Source of the DNA: Ardenticatenaceae bacterium
GTDB lineage: Bacteria; Chloroflexota; Anaerolineae; Promineifilales; Promineifilaceae
Assembly: GCA_020634435.1 (NCBI GenBank)
Contig: JACKBS010000010.1
Span: 434,001-498,000 of the forward strand
DNA length: 64,000 nucleotides
Reading direction: 5' to 3'
In this document: positions 35,634-43,799 of the stretch, piece after piece
How the letters are laid out: each line of letters begins with the position of its first letter
Position numbering within the stretch: position 1 is the stretch's first letter
The notes under the pieces: generated by a model
What the model was told of the DNA's origin: nothing
The model's database searches: none
Seen by the model: the letters and a program-made list of their open reading frames with translations, nothing else
Position numbers and translations under genes: made by a program

Positions 35634-36632
35634 ATGAAGCGTATCCTCAATCTGCCTCTTTTTGTGCTTTGCCTGAGCTTCTTCATTTTGTGGGGAACGA
35701 GTACGGCCGTATTTGCCCAAACGGCGGATCCCCTGCCCAGCGACAACCTGGTGCAAAATCCGTGGTTCCGCAGCGGCAACGACCCTAGCCTGGCGGGTTG
35801 GACCGACGCCGCAGGCAGTAACGTCATCTGGTCCACCAGCCAGAAAGATTCCAACCCCTCACCCGATCAAATCCAGGGCACCTCAGCACGGCTGGCCTTT
35901 GGCTCCGGCCAGGGCGGTGGCACGGGCCAGGGCGGCGTTGACGCGTATCTGTACCAGGTGGTTACCGCAGACCCAGCTCTTAATCATTTGAAATTTAAGA
36001 CTCATTGGGTCACCGGGTGGATCGAGCGGGCAGCCGTAACCATTTATGGGGGAAATTCCGCAGATGGGCCGTGGACGGCCGTTTGGACTCCGCTCGATAT
36101 CAACCAGAGCACCTCCTCCAATGCGGCCTGGACCCAAACCGAGATGCTAGCTGTGACTATCCCCGCAGGCTTCCCCTTTTACAAGATCGAACTATTTGGC
36201 CGCTACCCTGAAGGGCGGCAGCAAGGGGTGAAGTACACTGGCGTTTACTTTGCCGTCGATGGGCAGGCGGGGGCAATTATGGAAGCGACTCCCACCGTCG
36301 CTGAGGCCACCCTGCCCTCACCAAACAGCGAGGCCGCCGGGCAGCAGCCAACCCGCCGTCCCACAAGAGGGCCAGCCGTAAGAGCCACCAACACACTCAT
36401 ACCAACGGCCGTACCGACTGAAATAGATGAGGGAACGGCCGTTGCCATCGCCAACACACCTGCCCCGGAACCGACGCAACCAGCAGTGCGCCCAACCCGA
36501 CCGGCCCCGGCTGCGGAACAGCCGCCCACCAGCAACGATCGGCTCAGCACCGTTTATCTGGTAATTATTGCCGTTTTGGTGTTGCTGGTAGTTGTTTTGG
36601 GGATTGGTTGGGCCAGAGCGCGAAAGTCGTAA
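35634..36632 (+). CDS. Secreted membrane-anchored protein of unknown function
   Basis: 332 aa. Signal peptide at 1-29 (FAQT cleavage). Residues about 35-215 form a beta-rich domain, with NLVQNPWFRSGNDPSLAGWT at its start resembling carbohydrate-binding-type modules that begin N(L/P)xNGxFE-like. A Pro/Thr/Arg linker (about 220-300) is followed by one membrane helix (about 305-326) and ARARKS. No LPxTG motif, so it is not a sortase substrate. The start is the ATG at 35634; a GTG two codons upstream is possible. I do not recognise a function. Confidence 0.7.
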   Translation: MKRILNLPLFVLCLSFFILWGTSTAVFAQTADPLPSDNLVQNPWFRSGNDPSLAGWTDAAGSNVIWSTSQKDSNPSPDQIQGTSARLAFGSGQGGGTGQGGVDAYLYQVVTADPALNHLKFKTHWVTGWIERAAVTIYGGNSADGPWTAVWTPLDINQSTSSNAAWTQTEMLAVTIPAGFPFYKIELFGRYPEGRQQGVKYTGVYFAVDGQAGAIMEATPTVAEATLPSPNSEAAGQQPTRRPTRGPAVRATNTLIPTAVPTEIDEGTAVAIANTPAPEPTQPAVRPTRPAPAAEQPPTSNDRLSTVYLVIIAVLVLLVVVLGIGWARARKS

Positions 36633-36645
36633 GCGGTGGATGGGG

Positions 36646-37659
36646 CTAATTACGGCCGTAAAAATCTAGCAGTGCCAGCACCCCCGCCAGGTTCTCGGAA
36701 AAGTCCGTAAAGCTGTGGGTAGAGAGTTCCACGGTAAACGAAGGAATGTTTTGCGTGGCCAGCCAGTCGCTGGCGTCGCCACTGACGGGATACGCCTTGA
36801 ATGCGCTGAAAACCTCGTAACCCGAGGCACGGCCGTATAGTTCGGCAATCTGTCGTGAGGGGGCAAATTCACCGCCACAACTGCCCACAAATAAGCCATC
36901 CGCTTTGCTGTGCCAAAAAAGCGTGCCCACTGGTTTTTCGCGCAAAAAGAAGGCTCGCAGCGCGGCCGTTTCGGGTTCAGAAAATGGCACTGTGCCGCCA
37001 CTGACCAACGTATCGCCCCACAGCGCTTCCGACTGCCAGTCGCAGGCCCAGTTGCGGTTCAGATCGACCTGATTGGCGTTAAAGCGACCCACTGAGGTAT
37101 CGGCCGACACATCTTCGGCGGTAAAACGGCCGTCTAGCCCCGTCACAAAAAATTGCCCATCTGGATTGGCGGAAGGAATGATGTAGAGCGACACATTGCT
37201 GGGAATCCGGTCGGGATTTGCCAGGAAGTAGTCGATCATCTCATACGCCAGCAAGATGGTGTTCCACTCGTAGCCACCATGCATCCCGCCAACCATCACC
37301 ACCACATCGCTGCCAAAGCCAAAGCGGTAGCTGGTAAGCGGCCGTCCGCCAGCAGAGGTGCCAATCGTTTGAGCAACGCCGTAGGCGGCAAAGGTGGCTG
37401 TCGGTTCCGGCGTGGTCTGAGCTATGACGCTGGTTGGTAGTGGCGCATCTGCGGTGGGTGGGAGTGTGAGCGTCGGTACGGCCGTTTGTGTAGCCGGCAG
37501 CGTCGCCAGTTTAAGGGTTGGTTGGGTAGGAACGGAAGGAACGGCCGTTGCGGCGGCCTGAACCGAAGCGCTGGCTGGAGTAGCCGCAGATGTTGCCACA
37601 GAGGAACAGCCAACCAAAAACAGACTAAACGCCAGCCACAAAATGAAAAAACGGTGCAT
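36646..37659 (-). CDS. M14-type zinc carboxypeptidase, lipoprotein
   Basis: 337 aa. Lipobox LVGCSS (Cys at about 18), a Pro/Thr linker, and a catalytic domain from about residue 92. Likely zinc ligands are HGGYE in VGGMHGGYEWNT and the His of LFWHSKADG; the substrate-binding VDLNRNW (Asn-Arg) and the catalytic Glu in FTVELSTH are all present. It would trim C-terminal residues from peptides, possibly of cell-wall origin. It starts 2 nt after the stop of the Ser/Thr kinase gene, whose extracellular domain is a mutated paralogue of it, so the two are probably functionally coupled. Confidence 0.85.
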   Translation of the reverse strand: MHRFFILWLAFSLFLVGCSSVATSAATPASASVQAAATAVPSVPTQPTLKLATLPATQTAVPTLTLPPTADAPLPTSVIAQTTPEPTATFAAYGVAQTIGTSAGGRPLTSYRFGFGSDVVVMVGGMHGGYEWNTILLAYEMIDYFLANPDRIPSNVSLYIIPSANPDGQFFVTGLDGRFTAEDVSADTSVGRFNANQVDLNRNWACDWQSEALWGDTLVSGGTVPFSEPETAALRAFFLREKPVGTLFWHSKADGLFVGSCGGEFAPSRQIAELYGRASGYEVFSAFKAYPVSGDASDWLATQNIPSFTVELSTHSFTDFSENLAGVLALLDFYGRN

Positions 37660-37661
37660 CG

Positions 37662-39599
37662 CTACTCGCTTGCCTCTTGGTTGGCGTAGTAGCGCATAAC
37701 GGCCTCAATGGCTGCCAGGTTCTCCTCAAAATCAGTGGCCGTGTAATCGGTTAGCAGCACAGAAATGGCCGGGATGCCCTGTTTGTCCAGCCAGTTAGTG
37801 GCATCACCATGAACTTCAATGTTTACCAGGTCTTCAAAATCCGCAATGCGATAATCGGTTGCCCCGCCATAAATATCGGCCAGAGTCTGGGAAACGGCCG
37901 TACCATCCGAACATTCCCCCGGTGACACCAACCCCTCCGCTGAGCGCGCCTGCCAGAAAATCACACCGACCGTGGCCTGAGCCTGAATAAAATTGGCCAA
38001 GGTGCGCGCTTCCGGTTCGGAAAACGGCTCAGTGCCGCCCAGCCCTTCGGGCGAATCGCTGCCCCAGGGTGGATTAGGTATCCAGCGGCAGTCCCAATTG
38101 CGATTGAGATCAACCCCGTTGCTGTTCAAGCGTCCCGCCAACTGCCCTGGCGCACGTGGGCTGTCTGGGTTGGCATTGGGAATGATCACTACCGAGAGTT
38201 CGGGCGGAATCTCGGCCAAATTTTCGGTGAAGTGGGCAATCACCTCGTTAGCCAAAGCCACCGAACCGGGCGCAAAACCAGAATGCAGGCCACCGATAAA
38301 AATCAGCACCGACGGGCCAGTGCCAAAACGAACCGCCTCGATAGGGCTCCCGCCAGCAGATTGCCCCAGCGTGGTGAGGACGGGCGTAGGCAGTACGATG
38401 GGAATGGCAGGTGTCGCGCTAGGCGTGCGGGTGGCTGTCGCCGTTGGAGTTGCCGTGGGGGTCCCCGTGGCGCTGGGAATGATTTGCGTCGGCACAATCA
38501 GGCTGACGCGCTCAACCGTGGGCGTTGGCTCCGGCTGGTTCAAAAAGCGAGCACCCCAGACCCCGCCAACAATCAAAACGACACCAAACAACACAATACC
38601 CAACCAACGCAACGGCCGTCTTCGTACCGGTTCTTCGGCAAATGCAGATTCAGAAACGGCCGTCATAACTTCTTCAGCAATCGGCGGAGCAGGCAGTTCA
38701 ATCGTGGGCACCTCATCAATGATGGGAAGCTGGCTGCGCGGCGGCGTCTGGCTCTCCAGCACAATCGGCTGAGGCGCTAGCCCAGGCAGCGAATGGGTGA
38801 TCGCCTGGGTCAGCTCGGCCGCCGTGCCAAACCGTTCGTTGCGCTCCTTGGCCAAGACTCGCTGAATGACCGTTTCAAATTGATCAGGAAGCTCTGGTTG
38901 TAATTCGCGAATCTGCGGGATGGGGTTCAACACATGAGCCATCATCTGCTTCACGGGCGTATCGGCGCGGAATGGTTTGCTCCCGGTGAGCATCTCAAAA
39001 AGGATGATGCCCAGCGTGTAAATATCGGAACGGCCGTCCAACTCTTTTTCACCGTGAATCTGCTCCGGGCTCATGTAGGCGGGCGTGCCAATGACACCGC
39101 TGCCGGTCAGATTGGTGTTGCTGCCTTGGGCCAGCTTTACAATGCCAAAATCGGTTAAGAACGCGTTGTTGTATTGATCAAACAGGATGTTGCCCGGCTT
39201 AAGATCGCGGTGAATGACCCCCTGCTGGTGCGCATGGTCCAGCGCCCCAGACAAACGTTGAATGATGGGAACGGCCGTTGCCAGAGACATCGGGCCAGCA
39301 TTGATGCGCTCGGCCAGCGTGCCGCCAGGCATCAGGCGCATCACCAGATACGGCTGGCCGTCTGCCTCGCCGTAGTCATACACCGGCACAATGGCGGGAT
39401 GCTCCAGCGTGGCAATGATGCGCGCCTCGCGCTCAAAGCGGCCACGAAACGTGGGGTCGTCGCGCAGCGCCTGGGACATTACCTTCAAGGCCACCTTGCG
39501 ACCAAAACGAGGGTCATTGGCCTGAAAAACAGTCGCCATGCCGCCGCGCCCCAGCTCAGATTCGATTTCGTAACGGCCGTATTTTTTCCGAGTCAACAA
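37662..39599 (-). CDS. Ser/Thr protein kinase with extracellular pseudo-carboxypeptidase domain
   Basis: 645 aa. Kinase domain at about 8-270: glycine loop ELGRGGMATVF, ATP lysine K39 (VALKVM), catalytic HRDLKPGN (H130-D132), DFG at 150-152, SPEQ near 177-180. Juxtamembrane Pro-rich stretch, one membrane helix at about 333-350, then a TPT-rich linker. Residues about 410-645 match the neighbouring M14 peptidase in order and motifs, but the zinc Glu is lost (HSGFA against HGGYE), the later ligand His is Gln (FWQARSAEG) and the catalytic Glu is Leu (SVLLTD). It keeps VDLNRNW. The start is one of two tandem TTG codons directly after a stop. Likely a peptide-sensing receptor kinase, taking the place of PASTA repeats. 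Confidence 0.88.
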   Translation of the reverse strand: MLTRKKYGRYEIESELGRGGMATVFQANDPRFGRKVALKVMSQALRDDPTFRGRFEREARIIATLEHPAIVPVYDYGEADGQPYLVMRLMPGGTLAERINAGPMSLATAVPIIQRLSGALDHAHQQGVIHRDLKPGNILFDQYNNAFLTDFGIVKLAQGSNTNLTGSGVIGTPAYMSPEQIHGEKELDGRSDIYTLGIILFEMLTGSKPFRADTPVKQMMAHVLNPIPQIRELQPELPDQFETVIQRVLAKERNERFGTAAELTQAITHSLPGLAPQPIVLESQTPPRSQLPIIDEVPTIELPAPPIAEEVMTAVSESAFAEEPVRRRPLRWLGIVLFGVVLIVGGVWGARFLNQPEPTPTVERVSLIVPTQIIPSATGTPTATPTATATRTPSATPAIPIVLPTPVLTTLGQSAGGSPIEAVRFGTGPSVLIFIGGLHSGFAPGSVALANEVIAHFTENLAEIPPELSVVIIPNANPDSPRAPGQLAGRLNSNGVDLNRNWDCRWIPNPPWGSDSPEGLGGTEPFSEPEARTLANFIQAQATVGVIFWQARSAEGLVSPGECSDGTAVSQTLADIYGGATDYRIADFEDLVNIEVHGDATNWLDKQGIPAISVLLTDYTATDFEENLAAIEAVMRYYANQEASE

Positions 39600-39723
39600 T
39601 TACTCCCACCAGAATCGGTTGTGGTATTCAGCCAGACATATCAACATTATCGAAGAATTACGCGAAATTGACAATTGCCGTTGTGCACGGGCAGCCGCGT
39701 TTGCCCCGAACGAAGAACCAAAA

Positions 39724-39757
39724 CAAAAAGGCCGCAGCTTTTTTGCCACGGCCTTTT
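39724..39757 (-). terminator. Terminator downstream of tRNA-Thr
   Basis: On the minus strand, AAAAGGCCG pairs with CGGCCTTTT across a 14-nt A-rich loop region, followed by TGTTTT. Confidence 0.75.
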
Positions 39758-39767
39758 CATTTTTGCA

Positions 39768-39840
39768 AGCCAGCTAAGGGGGTCGAACCCTTGACCTACG
39801 CATTACGAATGCGTCGCTCTGCCAACTGAGCTAAGCTGGC
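39768..39840 (-). tRNA. tRNA-Thr(CGT)
   Basis: 73-nt cloverleaf on the minus strand. Acceptor GCCAGCT/AGCTGGC, D-arm GCTC-AGTTGGCA-GAGC, anticodon stem-loop ACGCA-TTCGTAA-TGCGT with anticodon CGT (reads ACG, Thr), T-arm AAGGG-TTCGACC-CCCTT, discriminator T. The 3-prime CCA is not encoded. A consensus promoter lies just upstream and a terminator just downstream, so it is a stand-alone unit. Confidence 0.95.
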
Positions 39841-39852
39841 GATGCGGAGGGA

Positions 39853-39881
39853 ATTATAACAATCTCATCACAGCTTGACAA
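39853..39881 (-). promoter_or_regulatory. Promoter of tRNA-Thr
   Basis: On the minus strand, TTGTCA (39881-39876), 17-nt spacer, TATAAT (39858-39853). The expected start is about 5-6 nt before the tRNA. Its -35 overlaps the -35 of the divergent promoter at 39875. Confidence 0.75.
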
Positions 39882-39902
39882 ACCAAAGTTCGCGCTTATA
39901 GT
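39875..39902 (+). promoter_or_regulatory. Promoter of the pentapeptide-repeat/lysA operon
   Basis: TTGACA (39875-39880), 16-nt spacer, TATAGT (39897-39902). The -35 hexamer shares 39876-39880 with the opposite-strand tRNA promoter. Confidence 0.7.
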
Positions 39903-39939
39903 TTGGCTGTGCAGCCAATCAACAGGAGCAATTGAACAG

Positions 39940-40446
39940 ATGTTAGACAAGATTAAAGCCACCATTGCCACAATCGGATCAGACAAAGTTAGCCTGGCAG
40001 GGCTAGCGTTTGCGGGGCAGGATTTTTCCGGCATGAACTTAAAAAAAGCCAACCTGAGCCGGACCAATTTTGAGAAAGCAAACCTACAAAAAGCCGTCTT
40101 AAGTGAAACTATCCTTGAGTGGGCCAACCTCCAGGAAGCCGATCTCACGGAAGCGGATTGCTCCAAAGCCAAAATGTTCGACGCAAATTTGCAACGGGCC
40201 ACGCTGGTTTCCTGCAACCTCAAAGAGGCGTACCTGGGCAAAGTTGATTTGCGCCATGCCAACCTAAAAAATGCCGATCTGAGCAAGGCGCAGCTGCACT
40301 TTGCCGATCTGCGCGATGCAAACCTGGAAGGCGTCAAAATGGAAGGCATCGATCTGCGCTGGGTTCGTTACAACGACGAAACAAAATGGCCTCACGAAGA
40401 TTTTGATCCCGACCTGGCGGGAGCCATTTTTTATGTCCGCGAATGA
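39940..40446 (+). CDS. Pentapeptide-repeat protein
   Basis: 168 aa. From about residue 18 to 145 it follows the A(D/N)LxX five-residue period (for example LKKANLSRTNFEKANLQKAVL and ANLKNADLSKAQLHFADLRDANLEGVKM), which folds into a right-handed quadrilateral beta-helix. Such proteins are scaffolds; a few mimic DNA and bind gyrase (Qnr/MfpA), but this one lacks the Qnr-type loops as far as can be seen. AGGAG stands 11 nt before the ATG. Its 3-prime end overlaps lysA by 14 nt, indicating one mRNA. No function can be assigned. Confidence 0.85.
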   Translation: MLDKIKATIATIGSDKVSLAGLAFAGQDFSGMNLKKANLSRTNFEKANLQKAVLSETILEWANLQEADLTEADCSKAKMFDANLQRATLVSCNLKEAYLGKVDLRHANLKNADLSKAQLHFADLRDANLEGVKMEGIDLRWVRYNDETKWPHEDFDPDLAGAIFYVRE

Positions 40447-41707
40447 CGTGGTGGGCAACGGCCGTTTCCAATACCAACAAAATCAACTCTACTGCGAAAA
40501 TATTCCTCTCGCTGATTTAGCTGAAAAATTTGGCACCCCGCTTTACGTTTACAGCCGCGCCGCCATTGTGGAAAATGCCCACGCCTTTTTGGCCCAAGCT
40601 CCAGCCGGAGCGCTGGTTTGCTACGCCGTTAAGGCCAACGGCAACCCTGCCATTTTGCGCCTGTTGGCCGAAACTGGCCTGGGTGCAGACGTCACCAGCG
40701 GCGGCGAACTATTCCTGGCGCTGCACGCTGGCTTTGCCCCGGAAAAAATCATTTACTCCGGCGTGGGTAAGATGCCCCACGAAATCAACGCTGCGCTCGA
40801 CGCCCACATTCGTGCCCTGCACGTAGAATCAGCCATGGAGTTGGAGCTCATCACAGAGATCGCCAGCCAGCGGCAGCAAATCGTGTCCATCGGCGCGCGC
40901 GTCAACCCGGACATTCACGTGGAGACACACCCGTACATCAGCACGGGAGCCAGGCAACATAAATTTGGCGTTTCGCCAGAAACGGCCGTTGCCCTCATCC
41001 ACACCGCCGCCCAACATCCCTGGCTCAAGCCAGTCGGCGTGGCTGCCCACATCGGCTCGCAAATTCAAGACATTGCCCCCTTTACCGCCTCCGCTGATTT
41101 CTTGGTTGGATTGGCCGATGAGCTGGCTTCTAGCGGGATTCAGCTTGCGTATGTGGACATCGGTGGCGGCCTGGGCGTGCAGTACGCCAGTGACAATTGG
41201 GAAGTGCAAAGTGAAAAAATTGAAAAATGGGTAACGGCCGTTGCCGAACCCGTGCGAACCGCGGGCTACGGGCTGGTAATGGAACCGGGACGCTCGATTA
41301 TTGCCGCCGCCGGTGTGCTGCTCACTCAAGTTGTCTACACGAAGTCACAAGACGCCAAGCAGTTTGCCATCGTAGACGCCGGGATGAATGATTTGCTGCG
41401 CCCCACCCTGTACAGTGCCCATCATGAGATTTTGCCTGTTAAAGTGCGACGCACCTCGGAGGTGCGTCGCACTTTAACCTACGATATCGTCGGACCCATT
41501 TGCGAAACAGGGGATTTTTTGGCCAAGGAACGGCCGTTCCCTCCACTCGCCCCCCAAGATTTACTGGCCGTTTTCCATGCTGGTGCGTACGGGTTTGCCA
41601 TGAGCAGCAATTACAACGGCCGTCTCCGCCCCGCCGAGGTTTTGGTAGATGGCGCAACCGCCCACCTCATCCGCCAGCGCCAAACCTACGAAAATCTGCT
41701 CGTCTAA
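40433..41707 (+). CDS. lysA: Diaminopimelate decarboxylase with palindrome-encoded insert
   Basis: 424 aa. Final step of lysine synthesis: meso-diaminopimelate to L-lysine plus CO2, using PLP. PLP lysine K67 in CYAVKANGN, HIGSQIQD, glycine loop DIGGGLG, EPGRSIIAAAG, and the PICETGDFLAKE motif with the catalytic Cys. GGGAG lies 9 nt before the ATG at 40433. Between HEILPV and TYDIVGPIC the protein has about 14 extra or altered residues (KVRRTSEVRRTLT region, about 336-349) encoded by a perfect 41-bp palindrome. This lies in a surface loop in known DapDC structures, so activity is probably kept (inference). Confidence 0.93.
   Translation: MSANDVVGNGRFQYQQNQLYCENIPLADLAEKFGTPLYVYSRAAIVENAHAFLAQAPAGALVCYAVKANGNPAILRLLAETGLGADVTSGGELFLALHAGFAPEKIIYSGVGKMPHEINAALDAHIRALHVESAMELELITEIASQRQQIVSIGARVNPDIHVETHPYISTGARQHKFGVSPETAVALIHTAAQHPWLKPVGVAAHIGSQIQDIAPFTASADFLVGLADELASSGIQLAYVDIGGGLGVQYASDNWEVQSEKIEKWVTAVAEPVRTAGYGLVMEPGRSIIAAAGVLLTQVVYTKSQDAKQFAIVDAGMNDLLRPTLYSAHHEILPVKVRRTSEVRRTLTYDIVGPICETGDFLAKERPFPPLAPQDLLAVFHAGAYGFAMSSNYNGRLRPAEVLVDGATAHLIRQRQTYENLLV
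41438..41478. repeat. Perfect 41-bp palindrome inside lysA
   Basis: Arms 41438-41457 and 41459-41478, complementary at all 20 positions around a single central G. Core GTGCGACGCACCT, the same as the intergenic palindrome at 27125-27157; the centre CTCGGAG matches that of the palindrome at 32683-32715. It is in frame with lysA and carries no stop. Confidence 0.92.
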
Positions 41708-41769
41708 TACCTATCCACGTTCCACTTGTAGCTGAATTTGTCAATTTACAAGTGATTATGTCGCAAAGA

Positions 41770-41812
41770 CTTGGCTCCTGGCCGCTCCAGGAGCCAAGCA
41801 AAAGTTTTTGCC
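41770..41812. terminator. Bidirectional-type terminator hairpin
   Basis: CTTGGCTCCTGG (41770-41781) pairs with CCAGGAGCCAAG (41787-41798), loop of 5, then CAAAAGTTTTTG. It lies between the convergent lysA and hydrolase genes. Confidence 0.7.
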
Positions 41813-41822
41813 ACTTCAAAAC

Positions 41823-42932
41823 CTAATCCGAGGCAAAAAAGTCCAAAATCAAACTATTCACCTGTTCTGGCGCTTCCGCCCCCATCAAATGACCCGCCTC
41901 AACTACTTCTACCTGTACATCCTGCATATCCTGCACCAGCGCCCGCGCCGCTTCTGGGTCACCAACCAGTCTGTCGCGTTCACCAAAGACAAACAGCACC
42001 GGTACCGATAGCCTTTGCCTCTGCGCCACGGGAAGCGGCAGCGGTGGCACCTTTTTAGGAACCGTTTGCGTTATAAACAATCGGAACCACTCACCAACTT
42101 CCTCATTTAGCTGTGGGTCATCACCAAAGGCCCAATGAAGCGTGTTTTCCTGCACCAGTTTGAGCGGGAAAAATTGGGCAAACATGATCCGCGTAACCGT
42201 TTCCGTGGCCCCGGCATACCCCATCGGCCCCAACAGTGCCAGCTTCTCCACTCGCTCTGGATAGTACAGGGCATAATTGGAACCGATGAAGCCGCCTTCT
42301 GAGGCCCCAACCACGTACGCCTTGTCCACGCCCAGTTTGTCGCTGATTTCCGCGTACAGATCCGCCTGATCCTGGCCATTCTGCAAAATGTGATCCAGAC
42401 TGGCAAACTCGCTTTTTCCAGCATCGCCAATCAAATCAATGGCGTAAGTACGATATTGTTTGCTTAACTCAGCTACGTTGAACTTCCAAGACCAACCGGA
42501 TACGCCTGAGGCATGCAGCAGCAGCATGGGTGGTGCATCCTCCGGCCCACTGGCGATGACATGAACAACCCCATACTCGGTATCCAGAAAGATATCTTCA
42601 TAAGGTACGGGCCATTCGGCCATTTTCTCATCGTAAATTGCCAAGAACTGGGCCTTCACATCTGGCGAGGCATAAATTGAGGTGACTTTTTCGCCTGTGA
42701 GCAGCCGGACAAAAACAAACAGCAGGACAACAATGAGCACGCCTCGCAGCAGCGGATGAATAGTGAAATCAAAACGATTACGTAGCAGCGAATTGACTGG
42801 CGGCAAACAAAGCAGAACAACTAAAAAGAGGGCAAGCGCGTGCAGCCAATTGTGCAACAGCAACATGGAAACAGTTAGCAGGCTAAAGATAAACGCAAAA
42901 ATCCAGCCCAAAATGATCCAGATGATACTCAT
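41823..42932 (-). CDS. Membrane-anchored alpha/beta hydrolase
   Basis: 369 aa. Three hydrophobic segments near the N-terminus (about 3-25, 29-46, 61-80), then an alpha/beta-hydrolase domain: oxyanion loop LLLHASGVSGWSW, nucleophile elbow GASEGG (Ser), LFVFGERDRLV with the Asp, and EAGHLMGAE with the His. All three catalytic residues are present. Substrate unknown; the fold covers esterases, lipases and C-C hydrolases. AAGGAG fixes the start. Possibly in one operon with the two small upstream genes. Confidence 0.85.
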   Translation of the reverse strand: MSIIWIILGWIFAFIFSLLTVSMLLLHNWLHALALFLVVLLCLPPVNSLLRNRFDFTIHPLLRGVLIVVLLFVFVRLLTGEKVTSIYASPDVKAQFLAIYDEKMAEWPVPYEDIFLDTEYGVVHVIASGPEDAPPMLLLHASGVSGWSWKFNVAELSKQYRTYAIDLIGDAGKSEFASLDHILQNGQDQADLYAEISDKLGVDKAYVVGASEGGFIGSNYALYYPERVEKLALLGPMGYAGATETVTRIMFAQFFPLKLVQENTLHWAFGDDPQLNEEVGEWFRLFITQTVPKKVPPLPLPVAQRQRLSVPVLFVFGERDRLVGDPEAARALVQDMQDVQVEVVEAGHLMGAEAPEQVNSLILDFFASD

Positions 42933-43020
42933 GACAGGAACTCCTTTTTGTTTAGGGAATATTTATCGGGGAATTGGAGCGTGAAGGGTGTGACCAAATA
43001 GTCGCCGCGCTCTCGTTTGA

Positions 43021-43446
43021 TCACACTTTTGCAACCATCTGCGAAAGCGAATTGGTTCCCAGCAACCCCCACAATACGGCGATATTGACGACAATTGCGC
43101 CCACCTTGTTGGGGAAGAAGGAAGCGAAGGCATTCCAAAAGATGGCTAAGGCAATCGTTCCCACGACAGCCGAAACAATTGCCAGCTTTGGCCACCACTC
43201 ATGCGGAACCAGCACGTTAAAAATCCCTAAGCCGGAGGCAATAAACCCGAGGAAAGGAATGGCAAACAAAACGATGACGAAAATGCGCGAAGCTGTATCG
43301 CCAAGCGTGCTGTTGAGCAGCCAGGAATGGTAATGCCATTTTTCAGTGCTGAAGATGTTCAGGGCGGGAAAGAAAGCCATCGCATGCCCTATGCCATGCA
43401 CAATTAAAACCAAACCAGTAACGATGCGAACGGTTGAAGTAGACAT
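43021..43446 (-). CDS. Four-helix integral membrane protein
   Basis: 141 aa with four predicted membrane helices (about 5-27, 53-75, 85-105, 110-132). It starts VRIVTGLVLIVHGIGHAMAF, a pattern seen in small DoxX-like membrane proteins of unknown function. No catalytic motif. AAGGAG before the ATG. It lies 16 nt after the next small gene on the same strand. Confidence 0.7.
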   Translation of the reverse strand: MSTSTVRIVTGLVLIVHGIGHAMAFFPALNIFSTEKWHYHSWLLNSTLGDTASRIFVIVLFAIPFLGFIASGLGIFNVLVPHEWWPKLAIVSAVVGTIALAIFWNAFASFFPNKVGAIVVNIAVLWGLLGTNSLSQMVAKV

Positions 43447-43462
43447 TTTTCTCTCCTTTTGT

Positions 43463-43684
43463 CTATGATTTGAAGTTGCTCGTAAGGCTTTTCAACTCGA
43501 CCAGCGTCAGGCCGAGATCGCGGATTTTCATGAGGATGCCGTGGAGCGCTGCCTGATCGGCCACGAGGCCAGTAAGGAGGGTGTCACCATTGTCTTCGTA
43601 TTGAATAGCGAAGCCCTCGAAGGCATGAGTGCTGCTTGGCCCCAGGTGGCTCTTTACACGAATTTGGTAGCATGCCTTGTCCAT
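43463..43684 (-). CDS. Small conserved protein of the IRDLGL type
   Basis: 73 aa from the ATG at 43684 (a GTG one codon upstream is possible). It has a YQIRVKSHLG start, a central GFAIQYEDNGDTLLTG and the end LHGILMKIRDLGLTLVELK, a pattern common in small proteins of Chloroflexota and Actinobacteria. It is probably a ferredoxin-like beta-alpha-beta fold. Such genes often sit next to transport or dehydrogenase genes; here it is 16 nt before the four-helix membrane protein gene. Function unknown. Confidence 0.7.
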   Translation of the reverse strand: MDKACYQIRVKSHLGPSSTHAFEGFAIQYEDNGDTLLTGLVADQAALHGILMKIRDLGLTLVELKSLTSNFKS

Positions 43685-43799
43685 CACATTGCCTCATCAA
43701 ATATCCTTGAGACAGATGATAGAAAATCAGGATCAGGTTGTAATCACACAAAGGTGTAATTTGGGGTGGAATCTCTTGAGTGGTGGGTGTTACCGGGTG

